A stretch of 64,000 nucleotides of DNA from UBA6059 sp965227155 (GTDB lineage: Bacteria; Bacteroidota; Bacteroidia; Cytophagales; Cyclobacteriaceae): the NCBI GenBank assembly GCA_965227155.1, contig OZ245731.1, forward strand, positions 2,790,001 through 2,854,000, written 5' to 3'. A program made the position numbers and the translations under genes. Each line of letters starts with the position of its first letter. Positions within the stretch are counted from its first letter, which is position 1. This document shows positions 42,477 through 51,444 of this stretch, piece by piece. The notes under the pieces are model-generated. The model was given only the letters and a program-made list of their open reading frames with translations, was not told where the DNA came from and made no database searches.

Positions 42477-43526
42477 TTATGTGGAAATTGTATCCTGGAT
42501 CAACCCGGCTTCTTGCCTGCATTTCAGTATTTCAGTTGCCATGTATATCGCATTTTTCATTGAGCTTTCGTTGGCTTCATTTTTTCCTGCGATATTATAG
42601 GCTGTTCCATGGTCCGGAGAGGTACGAACTACCGGAAGCCCGGCAGTAAAATTTACCCCTTCTTCAAAGGCTACATATTTAAATGTAGTGAGCCCCTGAT
42701 CGTGGTACATAGCCAACACTGCATCAAACCGGCGAAACTCCATCATCCCAAAGAATCCATCTGAAGGGAATGGGCCAAAAACAAGGTTGCCTTCCTCCTT
42801 AAATTCCTGAATGGCAGGCAAAATGATTTCTTCTTCTTCCTTACCGAGCAACCCACCTTCACCAGCATGTGGATTTAGGCCCAATACGGCAATGCGAGGT
42901 TTGCTGATTCCAAAATCGTTTTTCAGGCTGTTGCACATTACGCGCAGTTTCTTTACGATTTTCTCTTTGGAAATATTGCCCGGCACCTCTTTCAGAGGCA
43001 TGTGTCCGGTTACTACTCCAATCTTTAATGACTCGGACACCATAAACATCAAATGCTCCTTGCTATTAAATTTTTCAGCGAAATACTCGGTGTGACCGGG
43101 GAAATTGAAAGCCTCAGAATGGATCAAATCTTTATTAAGCGGAGCGGTAACGATAGCATCAATCTTGCCTTCTTTGAGGTCTTCTGCTGCGGTGGTTAAT
43201 GATTTAAGTGTATAAGCTGCCAACTCTTCACTTTCTTCACCAGGATTGATGGTCAGGGTCTCGTCCCACAGATTGTAGACATTAACCTTTTTGGGATTAA
43301 TGCCATCAAAGTTTTTGATCTGATGGTACACAAAGTTGGATTCTATCTTTTTCCGGTAAAAACCGAAAATTTTGGCCGAAGCATAAACTACAGGTGTGAA
43401 AAACCGGAGTATCCGCTGATCAGACAAGGCCTTTATAATTACCTCCGGACCAATGCCATTGATATCCCCAATCGTAATACCAATGAGCGGTTTTTCATGC
43501 AATGTCTTTTTATTTGGGTTGCTCAT
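42477..43526 (-). CDS. pdxA: 4-hydroxythreonine-4-phosphate dehydrogenase
   Basis: The product has 349 residues. It oxidises 4-phosphohydroxy-L-threonine in pyridoxal 5'-phosphate synthesis, needing a metal and NAD. Motifs: GITIGDINGIGPEVI at the N-terminus, GHTEYFAEKF, LGLNPHAGEGGLLG, MYHDQGL (metal-binding His) and TSPDHGTAYNIAG. It is divergent from ksgA with a 54-base gap, a common arrangement. The gap is A/T-rich and both promoters must lie in it. Confidence 0.96.
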   Translation of the reverse strand: MSNPNKKTLHEKPLIGITIGDINGIGPEVIIKALSDQRILRFFTPVVYASAKIFGFYRKKIESNFVYHQIKNFDGINPKKVNVYNLWDETLTINPGEESEELAAYTLKSLTTAAEDLKEGKIDAIVTAPLNKDLIHSEAFNFPGHTEYFAEKFNSKEHLMFMVSESLKIGVVTGHMPLKEVPGNISKEKIVKKLRVMCNSLKNDFGISKPRIAVLGLNPHAGEGGLLGKEEEEIILPAIQEFKEEGNLVFGPFPSDGFFGMMEFRRFDAVLAMYHDQGLTTFKYVAFEEGVNFTAGLPVVRTSPDHGTAYNIAGKNEANESSMKNAIYMATEILKCRQEAGLIQDTIST

Positions 43527-43580
43527 ATATTAATCACTTACTTTACTGCAAATTAATCGAAAATTTGGGAAGCGGTTTTG

Positions 43581-44363
43581 ATGGGCTCTGTAAAACCAAA
43601 GAAGTATTTAGGTCAGCATTTCCTTAGGGATGAAAATATAGCCAGAAAGATAGTTTCAGCCCTGAGAGATCATGAACAACCCAGGGAACTGCTGGAAATA
43701 GGGCCGGGTACAGGCGTACTTACCAAATACCTACTTAAGCTCCCATACCAAAAATTCACCGCCCTGGATCTGGATAAGGAATCAATCGAATACCTTAAAG
43801 CAGCCTATCCCGAAGAAAGCACCAAATTTGTATATGGAGACTTTCTGAAAACCCCTGTTAATCAAATATTTGATACACCGGGTGTTATCATAGGTAATTT
43901 CCCATACAATATTTCCTCCCAAATATTTTTCAGGATTTTGGCGCATCATCAGCTGGTAGACGAGGTGGTTTGTATGCTGCAAAAAGAAGTTGCGGACAGG
44001 ATAGCCTCAAGCCACGGAAACAAAGTTTATGGCATATTAAGCGTTCTACTTCAAACCTTTTACCGGATAGAGTACTTGTTTAAAGTAGAGCCGGGTGCAT
44101 TTAATCCGCCGCCCAAGGTGCGATCAGCAGTAATTCGGCTGGTCAGGAAAGTTGATTTTAGCTTTCCGGGGGATCAGGATCTCTATTTTAGGGTAGTGAA
44201 AATGGCATTTCAAAAGCGCCGCAAAACATTGCGCAACGCGTTAAAAGACCTAAATTTGCCCGCTGAGAAGGTCCAATCGCCCATTTTTGATGCCCGGGCT
44301 GAACAGCTCTCGGTTCCAGAATTTATTTCTCTTACACAAGACATAGCCTTATGGAAGTCCTGA
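43581..44363 (+). CDS. ksgA: 16S rRNA adenine dimethyltransferase KsgA (RsmA)
   Basis: I use ATG 43581 rather than the TTG one codon upstream. The 260-residue protein dimethylates two adjacent adenines at the 3' end of 16S rRNA. Signatures: KKYLGQHFLRD, LLEIGPGTGVLTKYL (SAM binding), GNFPYNISSQI (NF/LPY catalytic motif) and FNPPPKVRSAVIRL. It overlaps mgtE by 13 bases, so the two are translationally coupled. Confidence 0.96.
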   Translation: MGSVKPKKYLGQHFLRDENIARKIVSALRDHEQPRELLEIGPGTGVLTKYLLKLPYQKFTALDLDKESIEYLKAAYPEESTKFVYGDFLKTPVNQIFDTPGVIIGNFPYNISSQIFFRILAHHQLVDEVVCMLQKEVADRIASSHGNKVYGILSVLLQTFYRIEYLFKVEPGAFNPPPKVRSAVIRLVRKVDFSFPGDQDLYFRVVKMAFQKRRKTLRNALKDLNLPAEKVQSPIFDARAEQLSVPEFISLTQDIALWKS

Positions 44364-45715
44364 CAAATTTTGAGCTCTCTAAAGAATTCGTTGATCGATT
44401 CAGGGAAGCCCTTGCTGTGCAGGATGCAGGTTTTATCAGGGAGTCGCTGGAAGGGGTAAGCTATGCTGATATTACAGATCTGCTGTATGAGTTCAATAGC
44501 GAAGAATGCCGCTATGTATTGAGCCTGCTCGACCCTGTAGTAGGGGCCAATGTGCTGTCAGAGCTGGATGAGGAAACACGGGAGGAGTTTCTCCATGTTT
44601 TTGAACCCACTGAGGTTGCACAATATATCGAGTTGCTGGATTCTGATGATGGTGCCGATATTCTCTCTCAGCTAGGTGTAAAAACCCGGGAGCTCGTCAT
44701 TGGGGCTATCAAAAACGAAGAAAAGGCGAATAACCTGCTGGATCTGCTACGGTATGAAGAGGATGTGGCCGGGGGCTTGATGGCCAAGGAGCTTATCAAA
44801 TGCAACCTCAACTGGACAGTACTACAATGTATCGACGAGATTAGGAAACAGGCTGAACGGGTACAGAAAATTTATTCTGTTTATGTGGTAGATGATTTCG
44901 GTCATTTGCTGGGCAGGGTATCGCTAAAGCGGATTATCCTGGCAGAAGATAATACCAGGGTAGAGGATATTTATGATACCGACCTGGTTTCTGTTCAGAC
45001 CTTTATGGATGAGGAAGAGGTTGCTCAGATTATGCGTAAATACGATATGGAGGCCGTGCCCGTGGTAAATGCAAGGGGCAAGCTGGTAGGTCGCATTACC
45101 ATTGACGATATCGTTGATGTGATAACTGAGCTTGCTGAGGAGGAAAGGCAAATGATGGCGGGTATATCTTCAGATGTTGAGGAAGATGATACCGTTTGGA
45201 AGCTTTCCAAAGCCCGCTTACCCTGGCTTACTATAGGTATGGCAGGTGGGCTTTTGGGTGCCTGGCTCATCGGGTTTTTTGAAAGCGATATTGCGTTGAT
45301 TCCGGCAATGGCCTTTTTTATTCCCTTAATTACTGCTACCGGGGGTAATGTGGGTATTCAAAGCTCTTCAATAGTAGTGCAAAGTCTGGCAAATCCTAGT
45401 GCTTTTGCAGAAAGCATGTGGAAGAGGTTGCTGAAGGTGTTTTTTGTTGCGGTTGTCAATGGAATTATTCTAGCCTTAATGGTTTTTGGGGTCATCATTC
45501 TTTTTACCAAAGATCAGAGTATGGCATTTACGGTATCCATCAGCCTTTTTAGTGTTGTACTTCTGGCGTCATTCATGGGTACCATCACGCCATTGATACT
45601 CGATAAGTTTGGGATTAACCCTGCCCTGGCTTCAGGTCCTTTTATAACCACAACCAACGATATTTTGGGTTTGGCTGTCTATTTTGGTGTAGCACAGGCC
45701 ATACATGGAATTTAA
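44351..45715 (+). CDS. mgtE: Magnesium transporter MgtE
   Basis: The product has 454 residues. The N-terminal MgtE_N helical domain (about 1-135) is followed by a pair of CBS domains (about 136-255, including YSVYVVDDFGHLLG and MEAVPVVNARGKLVGRITIDD) and five membrane helices (about 285-450). TGGNVGIQSSS is the conserved pore motif. It is an inner-membrane Mg2+ channel or carrier gated by intracellular Mg2+ at the CBS region. It overlaps ksgA upstream. Confidence 0.95.
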   Translation: MEVLTNFELSKEFVDRFREALAVQDAGFIRESLEGVSYADITDLLYEFNSEECRYVLSLLDPVVGANVLSELDEETREEFLHVFEPTEVAQYIELLDSDDGADILSQLGVKTRELVIGAIKNEEKANNLLDLLRYEEDVAGGLMAKELIKCNLNWTVLQCIDEIRKQAERVQKIYSVYVVDDFGHLLGRVSLKRIILAEDNTRVEDIYDTDLVSVQTFMDEEEVAQIMRKYDMEAVPVVNARGKLVGRITIDDIVDVITELAEEERQMMAGISSDVEEDDTVWKLSKARLPWLTIGMAGGLLGAWLIGFFESDIALIPAMAFFIPLITATGGNVGIQSSSIVVQSLANPSAFAESMWKRLLKVFFVAVVNGIILALMVFGVIILFTKDQSMAFTVSISLFSVVLLASFMGTITPLILDKFGINPALASGPFITTTNDILGLAVYFGVAQAIHGI

Positions 45716-45716
45716 A

Positions 45717-46655
45717 ATGTCAGCAAAACGAATTCTTATCATAGATGACCTCCACGAATCCATCATTCCTATGCTGGAAGAGGCGGGCTTTTTAGTTGAT
45801 AATAAACCTGATTTGAAAGCCGACCAGGTTGAAAGCATTATTCACTCATACACCGGCTTAATTCTTCGCAGTAAGCTGTCAGTGAATAAGAGTTTGCTAT
45901 CAAAAGCGGAACATTTGAAGTTTATTGGCAGAGCTGGCGCAGGTCTGGATCAGTTGGATATGGATGCCATAAATGAGCGTGGCATTAAGGTTGTTAATGC
46001 CCCGGAAGGTAACCGTGATGCTTTGGGCGAACATATGACCGGAATGTTGCTTTCTCTCTTGCACAACATCAATATTGGCAATAGCCAGGTAAAGAATGGC
46101 CAATGGTTGCGAGAGGCGAACCGAGGAAATGAGCTGTCTACCAAAACAGTAGGGATCATCGGGTATGGACATATGGGTAGCGCTTTTGCACAAAAGCTAA
46201 GCAGCTTTGGCTGTACCATTCTGGCTTATGATAAATATAAATCGGGTTTTGGCGATGATACTGTGAAGGAAGCGGATATCAATGAGCTATTTGACAGATG
46301 CGATGTGCTGAGTTTACACATTCCGTATCTTCCTGAAAATCATCAACTCGTTGATGCCGAATTTTTAAGCCAATTTACCAAACGCATTTATTTGCTTAAC
46401 AGCTCGCGAGGCAAGATAGTAGACCAGGAAGCGATGATCGCAGCTCTGGAATCTGGGAGGATTGTAGGTGCTGCCCTTGATGTGTTAGCAAATGAAAAGT
46501 TGGACACTTACACTTCTGATGAACGAGCGCAGCTGGATAAACTTGCCGGCATGCCCAATGTGCTATTGACACCCCACGTGGCAGGCTGGAGTTTTGAATC
46601 CTATGAAAAGATATCGCGGGTTTTAGGCAGTAAGATTTTGAGCCTCGATTTGTAA
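45717..46655 (+). CDS. D-3-phosphoglycerate dehydrogenase-like 2-hydroxyacid dehydrogenase
   Basis: I use ATG 45717 (MSAKRILIIDDLHE); ATG 45705 is also possible but would overlap mgtE. About 312 residues. NAD-binding motif VGIIGYGHMGSAFAQ, the Arg in LLNSSRGKIVDQEAM, a catalytic Glu near ALDVLANEK and the active-site His in LLTPHVAGWSF. It belongs to the D-isomer-specific 2-hydroxyacid dehydrogenases, the serine-pathway type; it lacks the ACT domain of longer PGDHs. Whether 3-phosphoglycerate is the substrate is not certain. It sits in a ksgA-mgtE run. Confidence 0.87.
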   Translation: MSAKRILIIDDLHESIIPMLEEAGFLVDNKPDLKADQVESIIHSYTGLILRSKLSVNKSLLSKAEHLKFIGRAGAGLDQLDMDAINERGIKVVNAPEGNRDALGEHMTGMLLSLLHNINIGNSQVKNGQWLREANRGNELSTKTVGIIGYGHMGSAFAQKLSSFGCTILAYDKYKSGFGDDTVKEADINELFDRCDVLSLHIPYLPENHQLVDAEFLSQFTKRIYLLNSSRGKIVDQEAMIAALESGRIVGAALDVLANEKLDTYTSDERAQLDKLAGMPNVLLTPHVAGWSFESYEKISRVLGSKILSLDL

Positions 46656-46666
46656 AGGTGCTGCAA

Positions 46667-46697
46667 TTGGTGAAAATGCCATTTGTATATATATTTG
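46667..46697 (+). promoter_or_regulatory. greA promoter with -33 TTG and -7 TAnnTTTG
   Basis: The -7 box TATATTTG (46690-46697) is a perfect Bacteroidetes match. TTG (46667-46669) lies 20 bases upstream, the ideal spacing. The predicted start is near 46704, leaving a leader of about 73 bases before greA. Confidence 0.6.
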
Positions 46698-46726
46698 TAG
46701 CCTTCAAAACGAAAAAAGCACAGATG

Positions 46727-46760
46727 ACGGTTTCCTGATTGGGCCGTTATTTTTTATTTA
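46727..46760 (+). terminator. Terminator-like hairpin in the greA leader (possible attenuator)
   Basis: ACGGTT (46727-46732) pairs with GGCCGT (46742-46747), including two G-U pairs, followed by a T-rich tail (TATTTTTTATTTA). It lies between the predicted greA promoter and the greA start. It may also serve as the terminator for the gene upstream. Confidence 0.45.
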
Positions 46761-46776
46761 TAAAGCCTATAAAATC

Positions 46777-47253
46777 ATGTCTAAAGTATCATATTACACC
46801 AAGGAAGGATTGCAGAAGTTGAAAGATGAACTGCATGAGCTAAAAACTAAAGGGCGCACTGATATTGCTAAGCAAATAGCGGAAGCCCGCGACAAAGGTG
46901 ACCTTAGCGAAAATGCGGAATATGATGCCGCCAAAGATGCGCAGGGATTGCTGGAACTTAAGATTTCCAAGCTGGAAGAGGTAGTTGGCAATGCCCGCGA
47001 GATAGATGAATCTACTATTGATACTTCCAAAGTTTCTGTTTTATCAAGCGTAAAGATCAAGAACAAGAAAAACGGTATGGAAGTAAAATATACCCTTGTA
47101 TCAGAAGAGGAGGCCGATCTTAAGCAAAACAAGATTTCAGTAAAATCCCCCATAGGAAAGGGTCTATTGGGTAAAAAGGTGGGAGAAGTGGCCCAAATAA
47201 AGGCTCCAGCCGGGTTAATGGAGTTTGAAATCAAAGAAATTACTATTGACTAA
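46777..47253 (+). CDS. greA: Transcript cleavage factor GreA
   Basis: The product has 158 residues. It rescues backtracked RNA polymerase by stimulating transcript cleavage. The N-terminal coiled coil (YYTKEGLQKLKDELHELK) carries the two acidic tip residues in GDLSENAEYDAAKDAQ (Asp and Glu), and the C-terminal FKBP-like domain shows SPIGKGLLGKKVGE and GLMEFEIKEI. It precedes the HIT gene with an overlapping TAATG, so co-translation is likely. A predicted promoter and a leader hairpin lie upstream. Confidence 0.96.
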   Translation: MSKVSYYTKEGLQKLKDELHELKTKGRTDIAKQIAEARDKGDLSENAEYDAAKDAQGLLELKISKLEEVVGNAREIDESTIDTSKVSVLSSVKIKNKKNGMEVKYTLVSEEEADLKQNKISVKSPIGKGLLGKKVGEVAQIKAPAGLMEFEIKEITID

Positions 47254-47651
47254 TGGCTAGCATCTTTACTAAGATTATCAATAGGGAAATCCCCGGTCAT
47301 ATTGTTGCCGAGGACGACCATCATATTGCCTTTTTAGATATTAACCCATTGGTAGAGGGGCATACATTAGTCATTCCCAAGAAAGAGATAGACTACATTT
47401 TTGACCTGCCAGATGAAGATTTGCAAGCCTTGCACCTATTCGCTAAGAAGGTAGCTGCTGGAATCAAGTCAGTAATTCCCTGCAATAGGGTGGGTGTGAC
47501 CGTGATCGGTTTGGAGGTGCCACATGCACATGTACACCTGATTCCTATTAAATCAATGGACGACATGAATTTTAGTCGACCCAAGCTGAAGCTTTCACAG
47601 GATGACCTGGCGTCAACAGCAAAGAAGATTAAAGAGGCTACAATCCTTTGA
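47253..47651 (+). CDS. HIT family nucleotide hydrolase (Hint-type)
   Basis: The product has 132 residues with the histidine triad motif HAHVHLIPI near the C-terminus (about 91-99), preceded by FLDINPLVEGHTLVIPK. Such Hint-like proteins hydrolyse phosphoramidates or adenylates in the cytoplasm. It begins in the stop of greA. Its 3' end overlaps the 3' end of ruvC by 14 bases on the other strand. Confidence 0.92.
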   Translation: MASIFTKIINREIPGHIVAEDDHHIAFLDINPLVEGHTLVIPKKEIDYIFDLPDEDLQALHLFAKKVAAGIKSVIPCNRVGVTVIGLEVPHAHVHLIPIKSMDDMNFSRPKLKLSQDDLASTAKKIKEATIL

Positions 47652-48198
47652 CCCTACCCGGGTTGTTGGCCAGAAAAGCTTTCCAACTGCCGGTACTCTG
47701 TTTGATCCTGCCACCCTGGTAATGGTGGCAGAGGGCCACAGCCAAAGCATCAGTGGCATCTAGAAATTTATCAGTATGTTCAAATTTAAGCAGCTGCATG
47801 AGCATCGCAGCTACCTGCTCCTTTGAGGCATTGCCATTGCCGGTTACGCTTTGCTTTACTTTCTTAGGTGCATATTCATTGATCGGTATTTGCCGTGATA
47901 AGGCTGCAGCCATTGCTACGCCCTGCGCCCTGCCCAACTTCAGCATGGATTGCACATTTTTTCCGTAGAATGGTGCCTCCAGCGCTACTTCATCAGGGTG
48001 GTAATCATCAATCAGCCCAAGCACTCTATCGAAGATTTTTTTGAGCTTAAGTTCGTGCCCAGCGTATTTCTTTAAGTGAATAACGCCGTACTGAATGAGG
48101 ATTGGTTTCTGTTTAATTATTTTCACCAGGCCGTAGCCCATCACGCTGGTACCCGGGTCAAGGCCCAGAATAACTTTCTCTTTCACCGTATCAGTCAT
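47638..48198 (-). CDS. ruvC: Holliday junction resolvase RuvC
   Basis: The product has 186 residues. It cuts Holliday junctions during recombination in complex with RuvAB. The four acidic catalytic residues are visible in ILGLDPGTSVMGYG (Asp), VALEAPFYG (Glu), and DATDALAVALCHHY (two acids). The KKVKQSVTGNGNASKEQV region is also typical. It converges with the HIT gene and is divergent from the glycosyltransferase. Confidence 0.96.
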   Translation of the reverse strand: MTDTVKEKVILGLDPGTSVMGYGLVKIIKQKPILIQYGVIHLKKYAGHELKLKKIFDRVLGLIDDYHPDEVALEAPFYGKNVQSMLKLGRAQGVAMAAALSRQIPINEYAPKKVKQSVTGNGNASKEQVAAMLMQLLKFEHTDKFLDATDALAVALCHHYQGGRIKQSTGSWKAFLANNPGRVKGL

Positions 48199-48224
48199 TA
48201 CTTTGCAATATAATCATTAGCGAA

Positions 48225-49346
48225 TTGGGTATACTGCTTTTATTACTTGCTTCCGGTTACACTTTGTATTTGTGGCACCTCACTATACAGTGGCGCAGAA
48301 TACCTGAGACGGCAACAGAAGGTGCCCCAAGTTCGGATTTTTCCATAATCATACCAGTTAGAAACGAATCAGCCAATCTTCCGGCATTGATCGAAAGTCT
48401 GAAGAAAGTTAATTATCCGCTAGATCGATTTGAGGTCATTTTTGTGGATGATCATTCCACAGACAGCACCATGCAACTTATTGCCGATGAGCAAAGTAAT
48501 TCAGCATTTCGCATTCATTTATTGCAATTGGATGATTATGTAGGGTCACCTAAAAAAGCGGCAATCACCAAAGCCATAGCCAAAGCCAGCTTTGACATTA
48601 TTGTAACAACTGATGGAGACTGTACCATCCCTACTAATTGGCTTTCAGTCATGGATAGTGCATTTAAAAATGATACAATACAACTGGTGGCAGGTCCGGT
48701 ATCATATCCTCAAAAAGGACTATTTGCACAATTGCAAGCCCTGGAGATGCTGGTCCTGTGTGGATTTAGTGCTTGTATGATCGCAAAAGGCACGCCCGTT
48801 TTTGGCAATGGTGCCCATTTGGCCTACAGAAAAAGCCTTTTTCACGAGTTGAAAGGATTTTCTGGAAATGCCCATATTGCCAGCGGAGATGATGAATTTA
48901 TCATCAAAAAGACAGTTGGCATGAAAGGATCAGATGCCCTCATGTATCTAAAACACCCTCAGTCCATCGTACATACAGCGCCAAATAAAAGCTTTGGGCA
49001 GCTAATCCAGCAAAGATTGCGGTGGGCAGGAAAGTGGAAGGCACATAAGGAGTTTCAGCACAGCCTAGCAGCGGTACTGGTTTTTTTGCTGAATCTTGTT
49101 TTTTTGGGCAGTATAGCCGGTGGAGTGATTGGATTAGCCCATTGGTCAATAGTGATTGCTACATGGTGTATAAAATTCATGGGAGAAGCTACCTTTTGCC
49201 GGTCTTTAGGCAGATACTTTAATATTAAAATTAACTTTGTAGCTTTAGTATTATTAGGTCTTTTGTACCCATTATATGTCGTTTTTTTTGGATTGGCAGC
49301 TAATTTGAAACACTACCAATGGAAAGGCAGAAAATATCATGAGTGA
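48225..49346 (+). CDS. Family 2 glycosyltransferase, membrane bound
   Basis: The product has 373 residues with a TTG start at 48225, as no in-frame ATG is near. The N-terminal helix (LLLLLASGYTLYLW) is a membrane anchor. The GT-A catalytic core has SIIIPVRNESANLP (nucleotide-sugar binding), VDDHSTDS, then TDGDCTIP (DxD-type motif) and QRLRWAGKWKAH (QxxRW). Two to three C-terminal membrane helices follow (about 285-365). It transfers a sugar in cell-envelope polysaccharide or glycolipid assembly; substrate unknown. It ends inside the start of the next small gene. Confidence 0.9.
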   Translation: MGILLLLLASGYTLYLWHLTIQWRRIPETATEGAPSSDFSIIIPVRNESANLPALIESLKKVNYPLDRFEVIFVDDHSTDSTMQLIADEQSNSAFRIHLLQLDDYVGSPKKAAITKAIAKASFDIIVTTDGDCTIPTNWLSVMDSAFKNDTIQLVAGPVSYPQKGLFAQLQALEMLVLCGFSACMIAKGTPVFGNGAHLAYRKSLFHELKGFSGNAHIASGDDEFIIKKTVGMKGSDALMYLKHPQSIVHTAPNKSFGQLIQQRLRWAGKWKAHKEFQHSLAAVLVFLLNLVFLGSIAGGVIGLAHWSIVIATWCIKFMGEATFCRSLGRYFNIKINFVALVLLGLLYPLYVVFFGLAANLKHYQWKGRKYHE

Positions 49347-49593
49347 TTTAGAATTTGATGTACTGGACGAGTTGTATTTTGTCCACTCTTTTGAGGAGCT
49401 GATGGAGCTTACCGACTTGGAGGAGGACGAATTGAAGCCTGTGCTGCAAAAACTGCTCAACAAAGGGTGGATCAAATGCCTTGAAAATGTCAATGATGAA
49501 GTAACAGAGGAGGAAATGGACTTTGAGTTGCAATACAGACGATATTACTATCTTGCTACCAAGTCCGGACTAATGGCCCATAACACTAATTAA
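49339..49593 (+). CDS. Small conserved acidic protein (possible winged-helix fold)
   Basis: The product has 84 residues, overlapping the glycosyltransferase stop by 8 bases. The sequence SFEELMELTDLEEDELKPVLQKLLNKGWIKCL followed by FELQYRRYYYLATKSGL looks like a short winged-helix-type protein: helix-turn-helix then a beta wing. It is strongly acidic. It lies 13 bases upstream of the PP2C gene in an apparent operon. I do not recognise a named family. Confidence 0.7.
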   Translation: MSDLEFDVLDELYFVHSFEELMELTDLEEDELKPVLQKLLNKGWIKCLENVNDEVTEEEMDFELQYRRYYYLATKSGLMAHNTN

Positions 49594-49606
49594 TAGCATC
49601 CAAGGA

Positions 49607-50803
49607 ATGGTTAATCAGGATTTCACATCTTTCAAGCTGAAGGAGTTGGAGCTCAATGCTTTGCTTGAGATTACCCAGGCTATTAATAATAACCTATCCG
49701 AGGAAGCACTTTACAAGATTTACCGGTTTACACTGCTTGCCAATTTTGATATAAAACGATTAGCGCTTTATGTACTGGATGACGCGTGGTATTGTAAAGT
49801 AAACTTTGGGACAGAGCAGGATTTTAAAGCAATCGAGCTACCGGATTTTTTCCAGAAATTGAAAGCTGACCACCAACTTGAGAAATTGGGCAATGCATTT
49901 GATGAATTTGGCCATGCTTTTCCGGTATTGCACAAAAAAAGATTATTGGCGGTGGTATTTATTGGTCAGCTTAATGACAATGCCAACAGTACATTTTTAA
50001 AGGCACTGACTAATATTATGATTGTGGCCATTGAAAATAAGAAAATGGCGCGTCGCGAATTGGAAAGAGAGGCATTCCGAAAGGAAATGGAGATCGCTAA
50101 AGAAGTGCAGCAGTTTCTTTTCCCCAAAAGCCTCCCCAAAACCAGACGGTTGGATATTGCAGCGAGCTATTTGCCACATAATCAGGTAGGGGGTGATTAC
50201 TATGACTACATTCCCATCAGCGACAATCAGTTTATGGTTTGCATTGCTGATGTGTCAGGCAAGGGAGTACCGGCAGCCCTGATCATGTCAAATTTTCAGG
50301 CCTCATTGCGCACCATGCTCAAAAAGACTACTGACCTGGAAGAGATTGTAGCTGAGCTCAACGATCAGGTATATAAAAATGGCAATGCAGAAATATTTAT
50401 TACATTTTTTGCTGCCATTTATAACTATCAATCGCAAACGCTAACCTATGTAAATTGTGGTCATAACCCGCCACTACTCAAGCAAGGTGATGATATTGTG
50501 CTTTTAGAGGACGGTACTACGGTACTCGGTATGTTCCAGCCCTTGCCATTTTTGACCATTGGAAATAAAACGGGGATTAGCAGCTGCCATCTATTTGCCT
50601 ATACCGATGGCGTTACCGAAACACTCAACCCCGCTGAGGAAGAGTTTGGTGTACATCGATATATGGAGTTGGTAAAGAAGTGTTGCATAGATGATTTGAA
50701 TGTTTTCAACAACACCGTTCTGCAAGCACTGGAGGAATTTAAGGCTTCCACCCCTTACCGAGATGATATCACTTTGCTTTCATGTAAAGTCGATACCTAC
50801 TGA
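49607..50803 (+). CDS. PP2C-type (SpoIIE/RsbU) phosphatase with GAF-like sensor domain
   Basis: The product has 398 residues. The N-terminal half (about 15-150) is GAF-like with a short coiled coil (ARRELEREAFRKEMEIAKEVQQFLFP), and the C-terminal PP2C SpoIIE domain has metal ligands in QVGGDYYDYIP, CIADVSGKGVPAAL, NCGHNPPLL and TDGVTET. It dephosphorylates an anti-sigma-type partner in a partner-switching pathway in related bacteria. No kinase or antagonist gene is adjacent. It overlaps the deacetylase start by 1 base. Confidence 0.9.
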   Translation: MVNQDFTSFKLKELELNALLEITQAINNNLSEEALYKIYRFTLLANFDIKRLALYVLDDAWYCKVNFGTEQDFKAIELPDFFQKLKADHQLEKLGNAFDEFGHAFPVLHKKRLLAVVFIGQLNDNANSTFLKALTNIMIVAIENKKMARRELEREAFRKEMEIAKEVQQFLFPKSLPKTRRLDIAASYLPHNQVGGDYYDYIPISDNQFMVCIADVSGKGVPAALIMSNFQASLRTMLKKTTDLEEIVAELNDQVYKNGNAEIFITFFAAIYNYQSQTLTYVNCGHNPPLLKQGDDIVLLEDGTTVLGMFQPLPFLTIGNKTGISSCHLFAYTDGVTETLNPAEEEFGVHRYMELVKKCCIDDLNVFNNTVLQALEEFKASTPYRDDITLLSCKVDTY

Positions 50804-51444
50804 TGTTCTACATTCATAAAACCCCCGGTTGGATAAAAGGACTGTATCCTTCACTCACCTGGAATTTACCTACCCAGGAAAAGGTAATTTATTTAACCTT
50901 TGATGATGGTCCTATTCCGGAGGTGACGCCTGAGGTTGTGGAAATACTAAAAAAGTATGAGGCAAAGGCGACCTTTTTTTGTGTAGGAGACAATATCCGT
51001 AAGCATCCAAAAGTTTTTGAGATGGTGGTGAAAGCTGGCCATAATGTGGCTAACCATACTTATCATCATATAAAAGGTTGGCAAAATACACTGGATGTTT
51101 ATCTCGAGGATATTGAGGAATGTCAGCAAATCATTCATTCCTTTAATATCGAAAACAGGTTATTTAGGCCACCCTATGGTAGAATTACCTCAAAACAGAT
51201 CAGGGAGGTAAAGCAAAAATTCAAAATCGTAATGTGGGATGTTCTCACAGGCGATTATAATGCCAGTCTTTCGGCTGACAGTATATTGAAGCGTATTATT
51301 AAGGCTACCAAGCCTGGGTCGATTGTGGTTTTTCATGATAGCATTAAGGCCTACCCCAGGCTAGCCTCAGTTTTGCCTGATTATCTCAGTTATTTTCAGG
51401 ATCAGGGATTTAGATTTGAAGCCATCAAAAACACACAAGATTGA
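50803..51444 (+). CDS. Polysaccharide deacetylase family protein
   Basis: The product has 213 residues with the NodB homology domain: YLTFDDGPIPEVTPEVVEIL (the TFDDGP metal-binding Asp pair), GHNVANHTYHH (metal His pair), RLFRPPYGRI (catalytic Arg), MWDVLTGDY and IVVFHDSIK. It removes acetyl groups from polymers such as peptidoglycan or chitin-like chains. No signal peptide is evident, so its location is unclear. It overlaps the TatD start by 1 base. Confidence 0.9.
   Translation: MFYIHKTPGWIKGLYPSLTWNLPTQEKVIYLTFDDGPIPEVTPEVVEILKKYEAKATFFCVGDNIRKHPKVFEMVVKAGHNVANHTYHHIKGWQNTLDVYLEDIEECQQIIHSFNIENRLFRPPYGRITSKQIREVKQKFKIVMWDVLTGDYNASLSADSILKRIIKATKPGSIVVFHDSIKAYPRLASVLPDYLSYFQDQGFRFEAIKNTQD

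Noticed and set aside
46727..46760. Riboswitch upstream of greA
   Set aside because: The leader is too short and shows only one simple hairpin with a T-rich tail.
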